Origin: UBA6921 sp031363085
Lineage (GTDB): Bacteria; Pseudomonadota; Gammaproteobacteria; SG8-11
Reading direction: 5' to 3'
DNA length: 9,472 nucleotides
NCBI GenBank assembly: GCA_031363085.1
Contig: JANLTU010000261.1
Span: 1 to 9,472, forward strand
Notes under the pieces: model-generated
What the model was told of the DNA's origin: nothing
The model's input: the letters and a program-made list of their open reading frames with translations, nothing else
The model's database searches: none
In this document: one piece after another, positions 1-6,306 of the stretch
Layout: the number at the start of each line of letters is the position of its first letter
How positions within the stretch are numbered: position 1 is the first letter of the stretch
Made by a program: the position numbers and the translations under genes

Positions 1-3
1 CAT
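1..3 (-). CDS. Start codon of a further gene in the left cluster (rest outside window)
   Basis: Only the ATG of this gene lies in the window. Read on the minus strand, a perfect GGAGG (positions 16-12) sits 8 nt upstream of the ATG. This is the same strength and spacing as the sites in front of the cheW and cheY genes of this cluster. The gene would follow cheW after a 51-nt gap and so be the next gene of the same operon. A chemoreceptor or another che gene is the likely product from context, but no coding sequence is visible to show it. Confidence 0.55.
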
Positions 4-54
4 GTAATTAACCTCCAGAAAAGCATTGCTTGAATGTAAACGTTGAACAGAATG

Positions 55-585
55 TTATTTGGCTATACCCGGCACCGCCGCCGCATCCAGCGCCGCGACT
101 TCGGCCGGGTTCAACAGCCGGTCGATGTCGAGCAGGATCACCAATTTGTCCGCGATGGCGGCCATGCCTTTGATGAATTCGGTGTGCACCGTCACGCCGA
201 AATCCGGCGGTGGCTTGAGCTCTTGCTCGCGCACGTTGTAAACATCCGAGACGCCGTCCACCACCAGGCCGACGATGCGCTGCACGTTCTCGTGCGTGAC
301 CTTCAACACCACGATCACCGTAGTCGGCCCGTAGTCGATTTTTTCGATGCCAAAGCGCAGCCGCAAGTCGATCACCGGCACAATCGCGCCGCGCAGATTG
401 AGAATCCCGCGAATGAATTCCGGTGTGTTGGGAATGCGCGTGACCGAACTCCAGCCACGAATTTCCTGCACACGCAGGATGTCCACGCCATACTCCTCAC
501 CGGCCAGAATGAACGTCAGATACTGGTTGGCGGCTTCGGTCGCATCCCGATGGATGTCGTTTACCAAGGCTTGTGCTGCACTCAT
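55..585 (-). CDS. cheW: CheW-like chemotaxis coupling protein
   Basis: This 176-residue cytoplasmic adaptor is expected to link chemoreceptor tips to the P5 domain of CheA in the signalling array. One CheW-like SH3-type domain fills residues 20-170. It contains the family hallmarks EIRG (about 41-44), RIPNTPEFIRGILNLRG (about 50-66) and VPVIDLR (about 69-75), followed by a C-terminal KLVILLDIDRLL strand-helix. Length is normal for the family (about 150-180). The ATG is preceded by GGAGG at 598-594 with 8-nt spacing. Only 14 nt separate it from the upstream cheA stop, so the two are probably co-transcribed. It is the only cheW in the window, so it may also serve the second CheA. Confidence 0.95.
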   Translation of the reverse strand: MSAAQALVNDIHRDATEAANQYLTFILAGEEYGVDILRVQEIRGWSSVTRIPNTPEFIRGILNLRGAIVPVIDLRLRFGIEKIDYGPTTVIVVLKVTHENVQRIVGLVVDGVSDVYNVREQELKPPPDFGVTVHTEFIKGMAAIADKLVILLDIDRLLNPAEVAALDAAAVPGIAK

Positions 586-599
586 CGTGATAACCTCCG

Positions 600-2654
600 T
601 TACGCTGCGATTGTTGTAAGGTTGTCCACCGGAACGACGCGATCCACACCCACCGGCTGTTGCGCCAGTTGAATCAGCCCCGGAATATCTAAAATTAAGG
701 CGACGGTGCCGTCGCCCAAAATGGTTGCGCCCGAAACGCCCGCGACTTTGCGGAAGTTCGTCTCCAAGCTTTTAATCACGACCTGCTGCTGGCCCAGCAG
801 TTCGTCCACAAACAGTCCCACGCGCTTGCCTTCGCCTTCGACCACCACCAGCAAGCCACGATGCAAATCGGTGACTTGCGAAGCGACGTTGAAAATCTGG
901 TACAAGCGCAACACCGGCATCACCTCGTTGCGCAGCCGCATGACCTCACCCTGACCGGCCACGAGATTCACCATGCCGGGCTTGAGTTGAATCGACTCGA
1001 CGATGGACACCAGCGGAATGATGTAATTCTCCCCGCCGACCAACACCGACTGGCCGTCCATGATGGCGAGCGTGAGCGGCAGGTGGATCGTGAACGTGCT
1101 GCCCTTGCCGGTCTGCGACTTGACATCCACGCTGCCGCCCAGCGCCTTGATGTTCTTGCGCACCACGTCCATGCCGACGCCGCGCCCGGACACGTCGCTG
1201 ACCTGCTCGGCGGTGGAAAATCCCGCCATGAAAATCAGCTCACACACCTTGTCATCATCCGGCTCTTCGTCCGCGCCCAGCAAGCCTTGCTTGCGCGCCT
1301 TAGCGATGATTTTGTCGCGCGGCAAACCGGCGCCGTCGTCCTTGATCTCGATGACGATGTTGCCGCCCTGATGAAACGCGTTAAGCGTGACCAGGCCGGT
1401 TTCGGCTTTGCCGGCGGCGCGGCGCACCTCCGGCATTTCAATGCCGTGATCCACCGAGTTGCGCACCAGATGCACCAGCGGATCGCCGATTTTTTCCATC
1501 ACGGTTTTATCCAGCTCGGTTTGTTCGCCGGACATGCGCAGCTCGATTTTCTTGTTCAACTTCTGGCTTAAGTCGCGCACCATGCGCGGAAAGCGCTGGA
1601 ATGTGAAACTGATCGGCATCATACGAATGCGCATCACGCTTTCCTGCAACTCGCGCGTATTGCGCTCCAGTTGCGACAGGCCGTGCATGAGTTTTTCGAC
1701 CCGGCTCATGTCGAAGTCTTTGCCGACCTGACCAAGCATGGATTGCGTAATGACTAGCTCACCGACCATGTTGATCAGCGCATCGACCTTGTCGATGCCC
1801 ACGCGAATCGAGGTTGCTTCACTTGCAGAACGGGGGTCTTGAGTTGACGATTTAACCTCCGGAGCCTTCGCTTTTGCCTCATGCACAGAAATTTTGGATT
1901 GCACGTTGGCTGCGGCATCTGCTGCCAGCCTCTCAATCGACAGATCGCAGTCGCCCTCGACCCAGTCGAACACCTCACGCACTCGTTTTTCGGGAATATC
2001 GCCGCGCAATTCAATCGTCCACGCCAATGCACACTCTTCCGGTTGCACATCAGCAAAGCGCGGCAGGCGCGACGTGTCGCATTCCACCTTGAAGTCACCC
2101 AGATCGGCCAGCTCGCGCAGCATGCGTACCGGGTCGTTACCGGTGCGGTAGAGATGCGCGTGGGGGCGGAACGCGATGCGCCAGCCGGTATTGCGGGAAT
2201 CGGGAGTCGCCAACCGGGCGTCCGAGGACGCTGTTTTTGACTTCTTACTGGCGGCGCCCAAATCCTGGCTCTTTAACATTTTCGCCATGCGTTCGCCCAA
2301 CGCTTTAGCGCGCTCCGGATTCTGCGTGTCACCACTTTTGCTTGCGGCCAGCATCGCACGCAGACAATCAACGGATTCCAGAAGCACATCGACCAGATCG
2401 CTTGCGACGGCGCGTTTGCCGGCACGCACTTCATCAAGCAGGGTCTCCATGTGATGAGTGAATTCCGCCACCTCGCTCAACCCAAACGTAGCGCTGCCGC
2501 CCTTGATGGAGTGCGCGGCACGGAACACAGTATTGATAAGCTCGTCGTCCGCAGCACCGTCCTGCATGTTCAACAAGCCGGACTCCATGGCGTCCAGGCC
2601 CTCGGAACTTTCTTCAAAGAAAGTGTCGAGAAATTTCGACATGTCGATGGTCAT
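600..2654 (-). CDS. cheA: Chemotaxis sensor histidine kinase CheA (left cluster)
   Basis: Hybrid-free CheA of 684 residues that autophosphorylates on its HPt histidine under receptor control and passes the phosphate to CheY or CheB. Domains in order: P1 HPt (1-105) with His48 in FRAAHSIKGG; a linker; a P2-like response-regulator-binding domain (about 158-243: WRIAFRPHAHLYRTGNDP to GDCDLSIERL); a second linker; P3 dimerisation (about 283-345, DKVDALINMVGELV); P4 ATPase with N box HLVRNSVDHGIE (395-406), G1 DDGAGLP (439-445) and G2 GRGVGMDVV (490-498); P5 CheW-like (about 532-665). All catalytic motifs are intact. Start choice: an in-frame GTG at 2663 would overlap the GGAG (2666-2663), whereas the ATG at 2654 lies 8 nt after it, so the ATG is preferred. 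The gene lies between cheY and cheW and is part of their operon. Confidence 0.97.
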   Translation of the reverse strand: MTIDMSKFLDTFFEESSEGLDAMESGLLNMQDGAADDELINTVFRAAHSIKGGSATFGLSEVAEFTHHMETLLDEVRAGKRAVASDLVDVLLESVDCLRAMLAASKSGDTQNPERAKALGERMAKMLKSQDLGAASKKSKTASSDARLATPDSRNTGWRIAFRPHAHLYRTGNDPVRMLRELADLGDFKVECDTSRLPRFADVQPEECALAWTIELRGDIPEKRVREVFDWVEGDCDLSIERLAADAAANVQSKISVHEAKAKAPEVKSSTQDPRSASEATSIRVGIDKVDALINMVGELVITQSMLGQVGKDFDMSRVEKLMHGLSQLERNTRELQESVMRIRMMPISFTFQRFPRMVRDLSQKLNKKIELRMSGEQTELDKTVMEKIGDPLVHLVRNSVDHGIEMPEVRRAAGKAETGLVTLNAFHQGGNIVIEIKDDGAGLPRDKIIAKARKQGLLGADEEPDDDKVCELIFMAGFSTAEQVSDVSGRGVGMDVVRKNIKALGGSVDVKSQTGKGSTFTIHLPLTLAIMDGQSVLVGGENYIIPLVSIVESIQLKPGMVNLVAGQGEVMRLRNEVMPVLRLYQIFNVASQVTDLHRGLLVVVEGEGKRVGLFVDELLGQQQVVIKSLETNFRKVAGVSGATILGDGTVALILDIPGLIQLAQQPVGVDRVVPVDNLTTIAA

Positions 2655-2662
2655 CGCATCCA

Positions 2663-2666
2663 CTCC
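2663..2666 (-). promoter_or_regulatory. Ribosome binding site that sets the cheA start
   Basis: Minus-strand GGAG, 8 nt before ATG 2654-2652. The first base of the alternative GTG (2663-2661) is the last base of this site, so the GTG cannot be the start served by it. This makes the protein 684 rather than 687 residues. Confidence 0.7.
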
Positions 2667-2682
2667 AATTTTTTTGGTTGAA

Positions 2683-3045
2683 TCAACCGCTGACTTTTTT
2701 GATGGTGGCCAGTAACTGCTCCGGATTAAACGGCTTCACCATCCAGCCAGTGGCACCGGCGGTTTTACCTTCCTGTTTTTTTTCTGCGGTCGATTCCGTG
2801 GTAAGCAACAGCAACGGCGTGAATTTGTAATTAGGCAGCGCGCGTAATTCTTTGATCAACGTGATGCCGTCCATGTTCGGCATGTTCACGTCCGAGACTA
2901 CGATGCTGAACGCCTTAATCTTGGCTTTTTTCAAGCCGTCCGCGCCATCCACGGCTTCTTCGACTTCATAGCCTGCGCCCTTAAGGGTAAATGTCACCAT
3001 CTGACGCATCGAGGCGGAGTCGTCAACAATTAAAATACACGGCAT
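2683..3045 (-). CDS. cheY: CheY-like single-domain response regulator (left cluster)
   Basis: Stand-alone receiver domain of 120 residues with no output domain, expected to take phosphate from CheA and act at the flagellar switch or as a phosphate sink. The acidic pocket is Asp8 and Asp9 (LIVDDS), the phospho-acceptor is Asp52 (SDVNMPNMDG), and the switch residues are Thr82 and Lys104 (WMVKPF), with E. coli-like spacing of 30 and 52 residues from the Asp. The position matching the E. coli CheY switch tyrosine (three before the lysine) is Trp101. The ATG has AGGAG 8 nt upstream (3058-3054). It lies 28 nt upstream of the cheA start. It closely resembles the second receiver of the window (shared SDVNMPNMDGIT, YKFTP, LTTES), so the pair look like paralogues. 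Confidence 0.93.
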   Translation of the reverse strand: MPCILIVDDSASMRQMVTFTLKGAGYEVEEAVDGADGLKKAKIKAFSIVVSDVNMPNMDGITLIKELRALPNYKFTPLLLLTTESTAEKKQEGKTAGATGWMVKPFNPEQLLATIKKVSG

Positions 3046-3087
3046 GGTTTTTTCTCCTGGTCTGCTACGCGCACAACCGTGGTGTTT

Positions 3088-3423
3088 TTACGCTGCGTTT
3101 TTTAGTTCAAGCCAACCTGCAAGACCCAGCCATGCAACCGCATGACGCATTGCGCTGGAAGGGTTTTGCCAGCGCACGCTGTACCCCTGCGCGCGCGCTT
3201 CACGGTAAAATACCGCCAATAATTGCAGCGCAGCGGCATCCACGCGACTCACTCGCTGAGCGTCCAGGATCAGGATGGATTGCTCCACTTTAAGTGCCTC
3301 CTCCAGTTGCTGCTGCAGCACCCCAATGTTGCTAATCTCAACCGATTCACTCAACACTATCGAAAATTGCGGAAGTTCAATGGGGTTCTGAATATCATCA
3401 GAAGATTTTTTTTTAGTGCGCAT
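3088..3423 (-). CDS. STAS-domain protein, lacks the usual phospho-serine (left cluster)
   Basis: Small cytoplasmic protein of 111 residues that fits the STAS / anti-sigma-factor-antagonist fold. It has an FSIVLSESVEI strand, an LQQQLEEAL helix, and SILILDAQRVSRVDAAALQLLA followed by a helix. In typical SpoIIAA-like members the loop reads D-S-x-G and the Ser is phosphorylated; here Asp62 is followed by Ala-Ala-Ala-Leu, so no acceptor is present. The start is the only reasonable ATG but its ribosome site is weak (no clear GGAGG). It is the first gene of the left cluster, 42 nt before cheY, and lies about 26 nt downstream of the expected start point of a sigma-28-like promoter. Function is unknown; a protein-interaction partner of the che module is an inference from context. 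Confidence 0.82.
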   Translation of the reverse strand: MRTKKKSSDDIQNPIELPQFSIVLSESVEISNIGVLQQQLEEALKVEQSILILDAQRVSRVDAAALQLLAVFYREARAQGYSVRWQNPSSAMRHAVAWLGLAGWLELKNAA

Positions 3424-3455
3424 GCGAATACCAGTTTTAATATCAAGTGCTGCCT

Positions 3456-3482
3456 ATAACGGCGCCTTTTTTGATGCCTTGA
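3456..3482 (-). promoter_or_regulatory. Sigma-28 (FliA)-like promoter for the left che cluster
   Basis: On the minus strand, TCAAG (3482-3478), 14 nt, then GCCGTTAT (3463-3456). The enterobacterial FliA consensus is TAAAG, 14 nt, GCCGATAA. The match is 4 of 5 and 6 of 8 with exact spacing. The expected start point near 3449 leaves a leader of about 26 nt before the STAS gene. Fit is moderate; its mirror-image partner on the other strand is much closer to consensus. Confidence 0.6.
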
Positions 3483-3490
3483 GAAGGCAT
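3474..3490. repeat. Perfect 17-bp inverted repeat overlapping the left promoter
   Basis: ATGCCTT-GAG-AAGGCAT: two perfect 7-base arms around a 3-base centre. It covers the -35 element of the sigma-28-like promoter of the left cluster. It is not followed by a T-run in either direction (the T-run at 3467-3472 precedes it on plus), so it does not look like an intrinsic terminator. A regulator-binding dyad is possible. Confidence 0.45.
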
Positions 3491-3572
3491 GCAATATGCG
3501 GGTGTCTAGTGGTGATGGGGCAATCGCGCCATATCTCGATCTTGACTGGATTTTACCGGTGAATTCTCACGC

Positions 3573-4193
3573 ATGAGAAAAATGAAATACATAACGCCGC
3601 AAAAAAAACCCAACACCCTGCGCATCATCGGCGGCGCTTGGCGCGGGCGCAAACTCCACTTCCCCGACGTCGATGGCTTGCGCCCCACACCGGATCGGGT
3701 GCGCGAGACGTTGTTCAATTGGTTGCAACCGCTCATCGTCGGGGCGCGCTGTCTTGACTTATTCGCCGGCAGCGGCGCGCTCGGTTTTGAAGCGCTGTCA
3801 CGCGGCGCAGCCAGCGTGGTGCTGGTGGAGCGCGACGCCACCGCAGTGCAACAACTGCGTGAAAATCTCGCGCTGCTCAAAACCACCGCCGCGCAGGTGC
3901 TCCAACGCGATACGCTGGAATTTCTGAACGGCGGCTGCGACGCCACCGCAGCGTTCGACATCGTGTTCCTCGATCCGCCCTTCCAGAAAAATCTGCTTGA
4001 TCCCTGCTGCGCCGCACTCGAACAGCACGGCTGGCTCACGCCGCATGCCCGCGTCTACCTCGAAACGGAACGCTCGCTTTCACTGCGGCTGCCAACAAGC
4101 TTCACGATCACGCGCGATAAAACCGCCGGCCAGGTGGCGTACCGCCTCGTCACCCGCACGGAAGTGGCGCCCCACTTGTCTCCGCCAGCCTAA
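3573..4193 (+). CDS. rsmD: 16S rRNA (guanine(966)-N(2))-methyltransferase RsmD
   Basis: SAM-dependent enzyme that methylates N2 of G966 in 16S rRNA during 30S assembly. The 206-residue protein matches the family along its length: RIIGGAWRGRKLHFPD near the N-terminus, LRPTPDRVRETLFNWLQP, the SAM-binding LDLFAGSGALGFEALSRGA, an acidic VERD for ribose binding, the catalytic LDPPF motif (around residue 130) and a C-terminal KTAGQVAYRLVTR. Two ATGs are possible (3573 and 3582). Neither has a strong ribosome site, and the first is kept. It is a housekeeping gene unrelated to chemotaxis, and it splits the two che clusters. I see no convincing sigma-70 promoter in the 150 nt upstream. Confidence 0.95.
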   Translation: MRKMKYITPQKKPNTLRIIGGAWRGRKLHFPDVDGLRPTPDRVRETLFNWLQPLIVGARCLDLFAGSGALGFEALSRGAASVVLVERDATAVQQLRENLALLKTTAAQVLQRDTLEFLNGGCDATAAFDIVFLDPPFQKNLLDPCCAALEQHGWLTPHARVYLETERSLSLRLPTSFTITRDKTAGQVAYRLVTRTEVAPHLSPPA

Positions 4194-4203
4194 GCAACCG
4201 CAG

Positions 4204-4225
4204 ATTAAATTCGCTCGAAGTTAAT
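4204..4225. repeat. 22-bp imperfect inverted repeat after rsmD
   Basis: ATTAA A TTCG CT CGAA G TTAAT: nine of ten base pairs are symmetric about the CT centre, the exception being A4209 against G4220. It starts 11 nt after the rsmD stop and about 80 nt before the sigma-28 promoter of the right cluster. There is no T-run after it, so an intrinsic terminator is unlikely; it could be an operator or a chance AT-rich dyad. Confidence 0.35.
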
Positions 4226-4306
4226 ATGTCAATATAAGGCGCCATAAAATCAGACGCTTAATCAACCGGCGTGCTCCTGGCGTAAAAAACAAAATAAAAT
4301 AGCTAT

Positions 4307-4333
4307 TAAAGTCAGCTAACCACTGGCCGATAG
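4307..4333 (+). promoter_or_regulatory. Sigma-28 (FliA) promoter for the right che cluster
   Basis: TAAAG (4307-4311), 14 nt, then GCCGATAG (4326-4333). This matches the FliA consensus (TAAAG, 14 nt, GCCGATAA) at every position but the last. The predicted start point is near 4340, giving a leader of about 30 nt before the ATG at 4372. This implies the right cluster is expressed with late flagellar genes. Confidence 0.88.
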
Positions 4334-4371
4334 TTTGGCTGCTGCCATCCGTCACTGGATTTAACATACCC

Positions 4372-5577
4372 ATGCTGCCGACGTCCGACCCAGAGTTTCA
4401 TAAGATCAATAACATCGCTTGGCGGATCGCTCTGCCCCCCGGTGTGCTCGGTGCCGTTGCGTTCTGGTTTTCGAACGGCTTCAACCCCACCGGCCTGCTC
4501 GGTGCTGCCGCCTGCCTGGGCGGCGCGGTGCTGGCGGCGTTATTCGGTGCCGCGCATTTGCGCCGAGTGCTGGAACACGCGACCACACGCGCGCATGACG
4601 CCGCCGTGCAGCAGCAAAAATCGCTTGCCCACGTGGCGGTAGCCGGGCTTGATAATTTATGCGCGAAGGCGCTGCCGGTGTGGGTAAAACAGATCGAAAC
4701 CGCGCGCGAGCAAATGCAGGCCGCCATCGAAAACCTGACGCAGCGCTTTTCCGGCACCACGCAAAAACTGGAATCGGCGGTGCAAGCCTCGCAGCAAGCG
4801 GCCGGCGGCATGCACGGGACCGGCGATGGCGAAGGCTTGGTCGCGCTGATCCAGCACAGCCAGCAAGAACTGCATGCGGTCACCGCCTCGTTGCGCGGCG
4901 CGCTTGAGTCCAAAAAAAACCTGCTCGCGGAAATTGTGCGGTTGTCGCAGTTCACCGTTGAGCTGAAAAAAATGGCTGCCGATGTGGCGAGTCTGGCGGC
5001 GCAAACCAATCTGCTGGCCTTGAACGCCGCCATTGAGGCGGCGCGCGCCGGCGACTCCGGGCGGGGCTTCTCGGTGGTGGCCGACGAAGTGCGCAAGCTG
5101 TCCACCTTGTCCGGCGAAACCGGTCTGCGCATCCGTGAAAAAGTCGACACCGTCAACGCCGCCATCGCCGCCACGCTGCACTTTTCCGAACAATCGGCCC
5201 AACAAGATGCCGAAGTCGTGACCCGCTCCGAACATTCCATCGAGCAGGTGCTGAAACGATTTTCGGGAACCGCTGACGGCCTGACCCGCTCGTCCGAATT
5301 ATTACTGTCGGAAAGCGCCAGCATTCGTGACGAAATTTCCAACATGCTGGTGTCGCTGCAATTCCAGGATCGCGTCAGCCAGATCCTCGGCCATGTGAGC
5401 GGCGACCTCGAAAAACTGGAGCAGTTGCTGGCAAGCAATTCCGGCGTGGGCACAACCACGGTGGACGCCACGCTGTGGCTGAACGAATTGGCCAAGACTT
5501 ACACCACGGCCGAACAACGCGACAATCACTTCGGTGCGGCGGCGCAACAGCAAACCAGTGGCATTACATTTTTTTAA
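4372..5577 (+). CDS. Small chemoreceptor (MCP) with a membrane hairpin and no periplasmic domain
   Basis: Chemoreceptor-type protein of 401 residues. Two hydrophobic segments (about 21-36 and 41-62) are separated by only a few residues, predicting a membrane hairpin with no external ligand domain. The rest is a long cytoplasmic coiled coil. The receptor tip that contacts CheA and CheW is fully conserved: LAAQTNLLALNAAIEAARAG (208-227), then RGFSVVADEVRKLS (231-244). A glycine-rich break (144-156) interrupts the N-terminal arm. Near the C-terminus ISNMLVSLQFQDRVSQIL (322-339) resembles the FQD motif of CheZ and of some short MCPs. There is no C-terminal NWETF-type pentapeptide for CheR/CheB. 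There is no HAMP domain. The ribosome site is weak; the start is supported by its position about 30 nt after the promoter. It is the first gene of the right cluster. Cytoplasmic or membrane-state sensing is an inference. Confidence 0.9.
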   Translation: MLPTSDPEFHKINNIAWRIALPPGVLGAVAFWFSNGFNPTGLLGAAACLGGAVLAALFGAAHLRRVLEHATTRAHDAAVQQQKSLAHVAVAGLDNLCAKALPVWVKQIETAREQMQAAIENLTQRFSGTTQKLESAVQASQQAAGGMHGTGDGEGLVALIQHSQQELHAVTASLRGALESKKNLLAEIVRLSQFTVELKKMAADVASLAAQTNLLALNAAIEAARAGDSGRGFSVVADEVRKLSTLSGETGLRIREKVDTVNAAIAATLHFSEQSAQQDAEVVTRSEHSIEQVLKRFSGTADGLTRSSELLLSESASIRDEISNMLVSLQFQDRVSQILGHVSGDLEKLEQLLASNSGVGTTTVDATLWLNELAKTYTTAEQRDNHFGAAAQQQTSGITFF

Positions 5578-5589
5578 GAGGTCTTAAGC

Positions 5590-5958
5590 ATGTCAAAAAC
5601 CATTTTAGTTGTCGACGACTCGTCGTCTTTGCGCGCCGTGGTCAGCATCGCCCTCAAAGGTGCCGGCTACGCGACCATTGAAGCCTGCGACGGCAAAGAC
5701 GCGCTGGCAAAACTGACCGGCCAGAAAATCAACCTCGTTATCAGCGATGTGAACATGCCCAACATGGACGGCATTACTTTCGTCAGGGAACTCAAAAAAC
5801 TGCCCAGCTACAAATTCACGCCGGTGATCATGCTCACCACCGAATCGCAGGAAGGGAAAAAGAAGGAAGGCCAGGAAGCCGGCGCCAAGGCTTGGGTGGT
5901 TAAACCCTTTCAGCCGGCGCAGATGCTGGAAGCCGTTTCCAAATTGATTTTGCCTTAG
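5590..5958 (+). CDS. cheY: CheY-like single-domain response regulator (right cluster)
   Basis: Stand-alone receiver of 122 residues. Asp9 and Asp10 form the Mg2+ pocket (LVVDDS), Asp53 is the phospho-acceptor (SDVNMPNMDG), and Thr83 and Lys105 (WVVKPF) complete the site; Trp102 replaces the E. coli switch tyrosine. There is no DNA-binding or enzyme domain. The ATG is preceded by GAGG with 8-nt spacing, 12 nt after the upstream receptor stop. The stop codon overlaps the ribosome site of the next gene, so translation is probably coupled. It shares long identical stretches with the left-cluster receiver, and a duplication is likely. Whether it drives the motor or serves as a phosphate sink cannot be told from sequence. 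Confidence 0.93.
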   Translation: MSKTILVVDDSSSLRAVVSIALKGAGYATIEACDGKDALAKLTGQKINLVISDVNMPNMDGITFVRELKKLPSYKFTPVIMLTTESQEGKKKEGQEAGAKAWVVKPFQPAQMLEAVSKLILP

Positions 5959-5967
5959 GAGGATAGC

Positions 5968-6306
5968 ATGTCGACACCGGCGAATAATTCCCGCTCCACA
6001 CCGCTGCGCGCGCTGCGCATCGAAGGTGATATGACGATTTACCGCGCCGGGGAATTGAAGACGGCGCTGCTGGCCGAACTGAAGTCCTGCCAGGAACTGG
6101 AGATCAATCTGGAAGGCGTGAGCGAGCTCGACAGCGCCGGCGTGCAACTGCTGGCCTTATTAAAAAAGGAGGCGGAGCGTTGCAATAAATCGGTACGCCT
6201 GACGGCGCACAGCCCGGCCATTCTGGACGTGATTGAACTGCTGCGGCTGGCGCAGGTGTTCGGCGATCCGCTGATGATGCCCTCGAACCCGGGAGCGCGC
6301 GCATGA
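5968..6306 (+). CDS. STAS-domain protein with intact DSAG motif (right cluster)
   Basis: STAS / anti-sigma-factor-antagonist-like protein of 112 residues. It shows the expected LRIEGDMTIYRAGELKTALL start, LEINLEGVSELDSAGVQLLALLKKEA (about 44-69), and a later SVRLTAHSPAILDVIELLRLAQVF segment. Ser56 in D-S-A-G is the position phosphorylated in SpoIIAA-type proteins. AGGAGG at 5957-5962 overlaps the stop of the preceding cheY, and the gene ends in a 4-base ATGA overlap with cheA, so it is firmly embedded in the operon. No anti-sigma kinase or PP2C phosphatase is present in the window, so its partner is unknown; CheA or a distant kinase are the candidates. Confidence 0.88.
   Translation: MSTPANNSRSTPLRALRIEGDMTIYRAGELKTALLAELKSCQELEINLEGVSELDSAGVQLLALLKKEAERCNKSVRLTAHSPAILDVIELLRLAQVFGDPLMMPSNPGARA

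Noticed and set aside
43..672. 209-codon open frame on the plus strand across cheW
   Set aside because: It spans the cheW gene and the cheA-cheW junction on the opposite strand. Both real genes have strong ribosome sites and domain matches; this frame has neither.
861..1571. 236-codon open frame on the plus strand opposite the left cheA
   Set aside because: Antisense to the conserved P4-P5 region. The translation is rich in His, Gln, Asp and Leu with no family signature and no good ribosome site.
3461..3490. Possible intrinsic terminator from the palindrome and nearby T-run
   Set aside because: On the plus strand the T-run comes before the stem, and on the minus strand the stem is followed by an A-run, so neither direction gives a stem followed by U residues.
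3461..4243. GGCGCC present near both che promoters (3461-3466 and 4238-4243) as a shared operator
   Set aside because: A six-base GC palindrome is common in DNA of this composition. The flanks match only loosely and the distance to the two promoters differs.
4398..5495. 365-codon open frame on the minus strand opposite the small chemoreceptor
   Set aside because: It lies wholly antisense to a gene with a conserved receptor tip. Its translation is Ser/Cys/Arg/Ala-rich with no recognisable domain, as expected from a shadow frame in GC-rich DNA.
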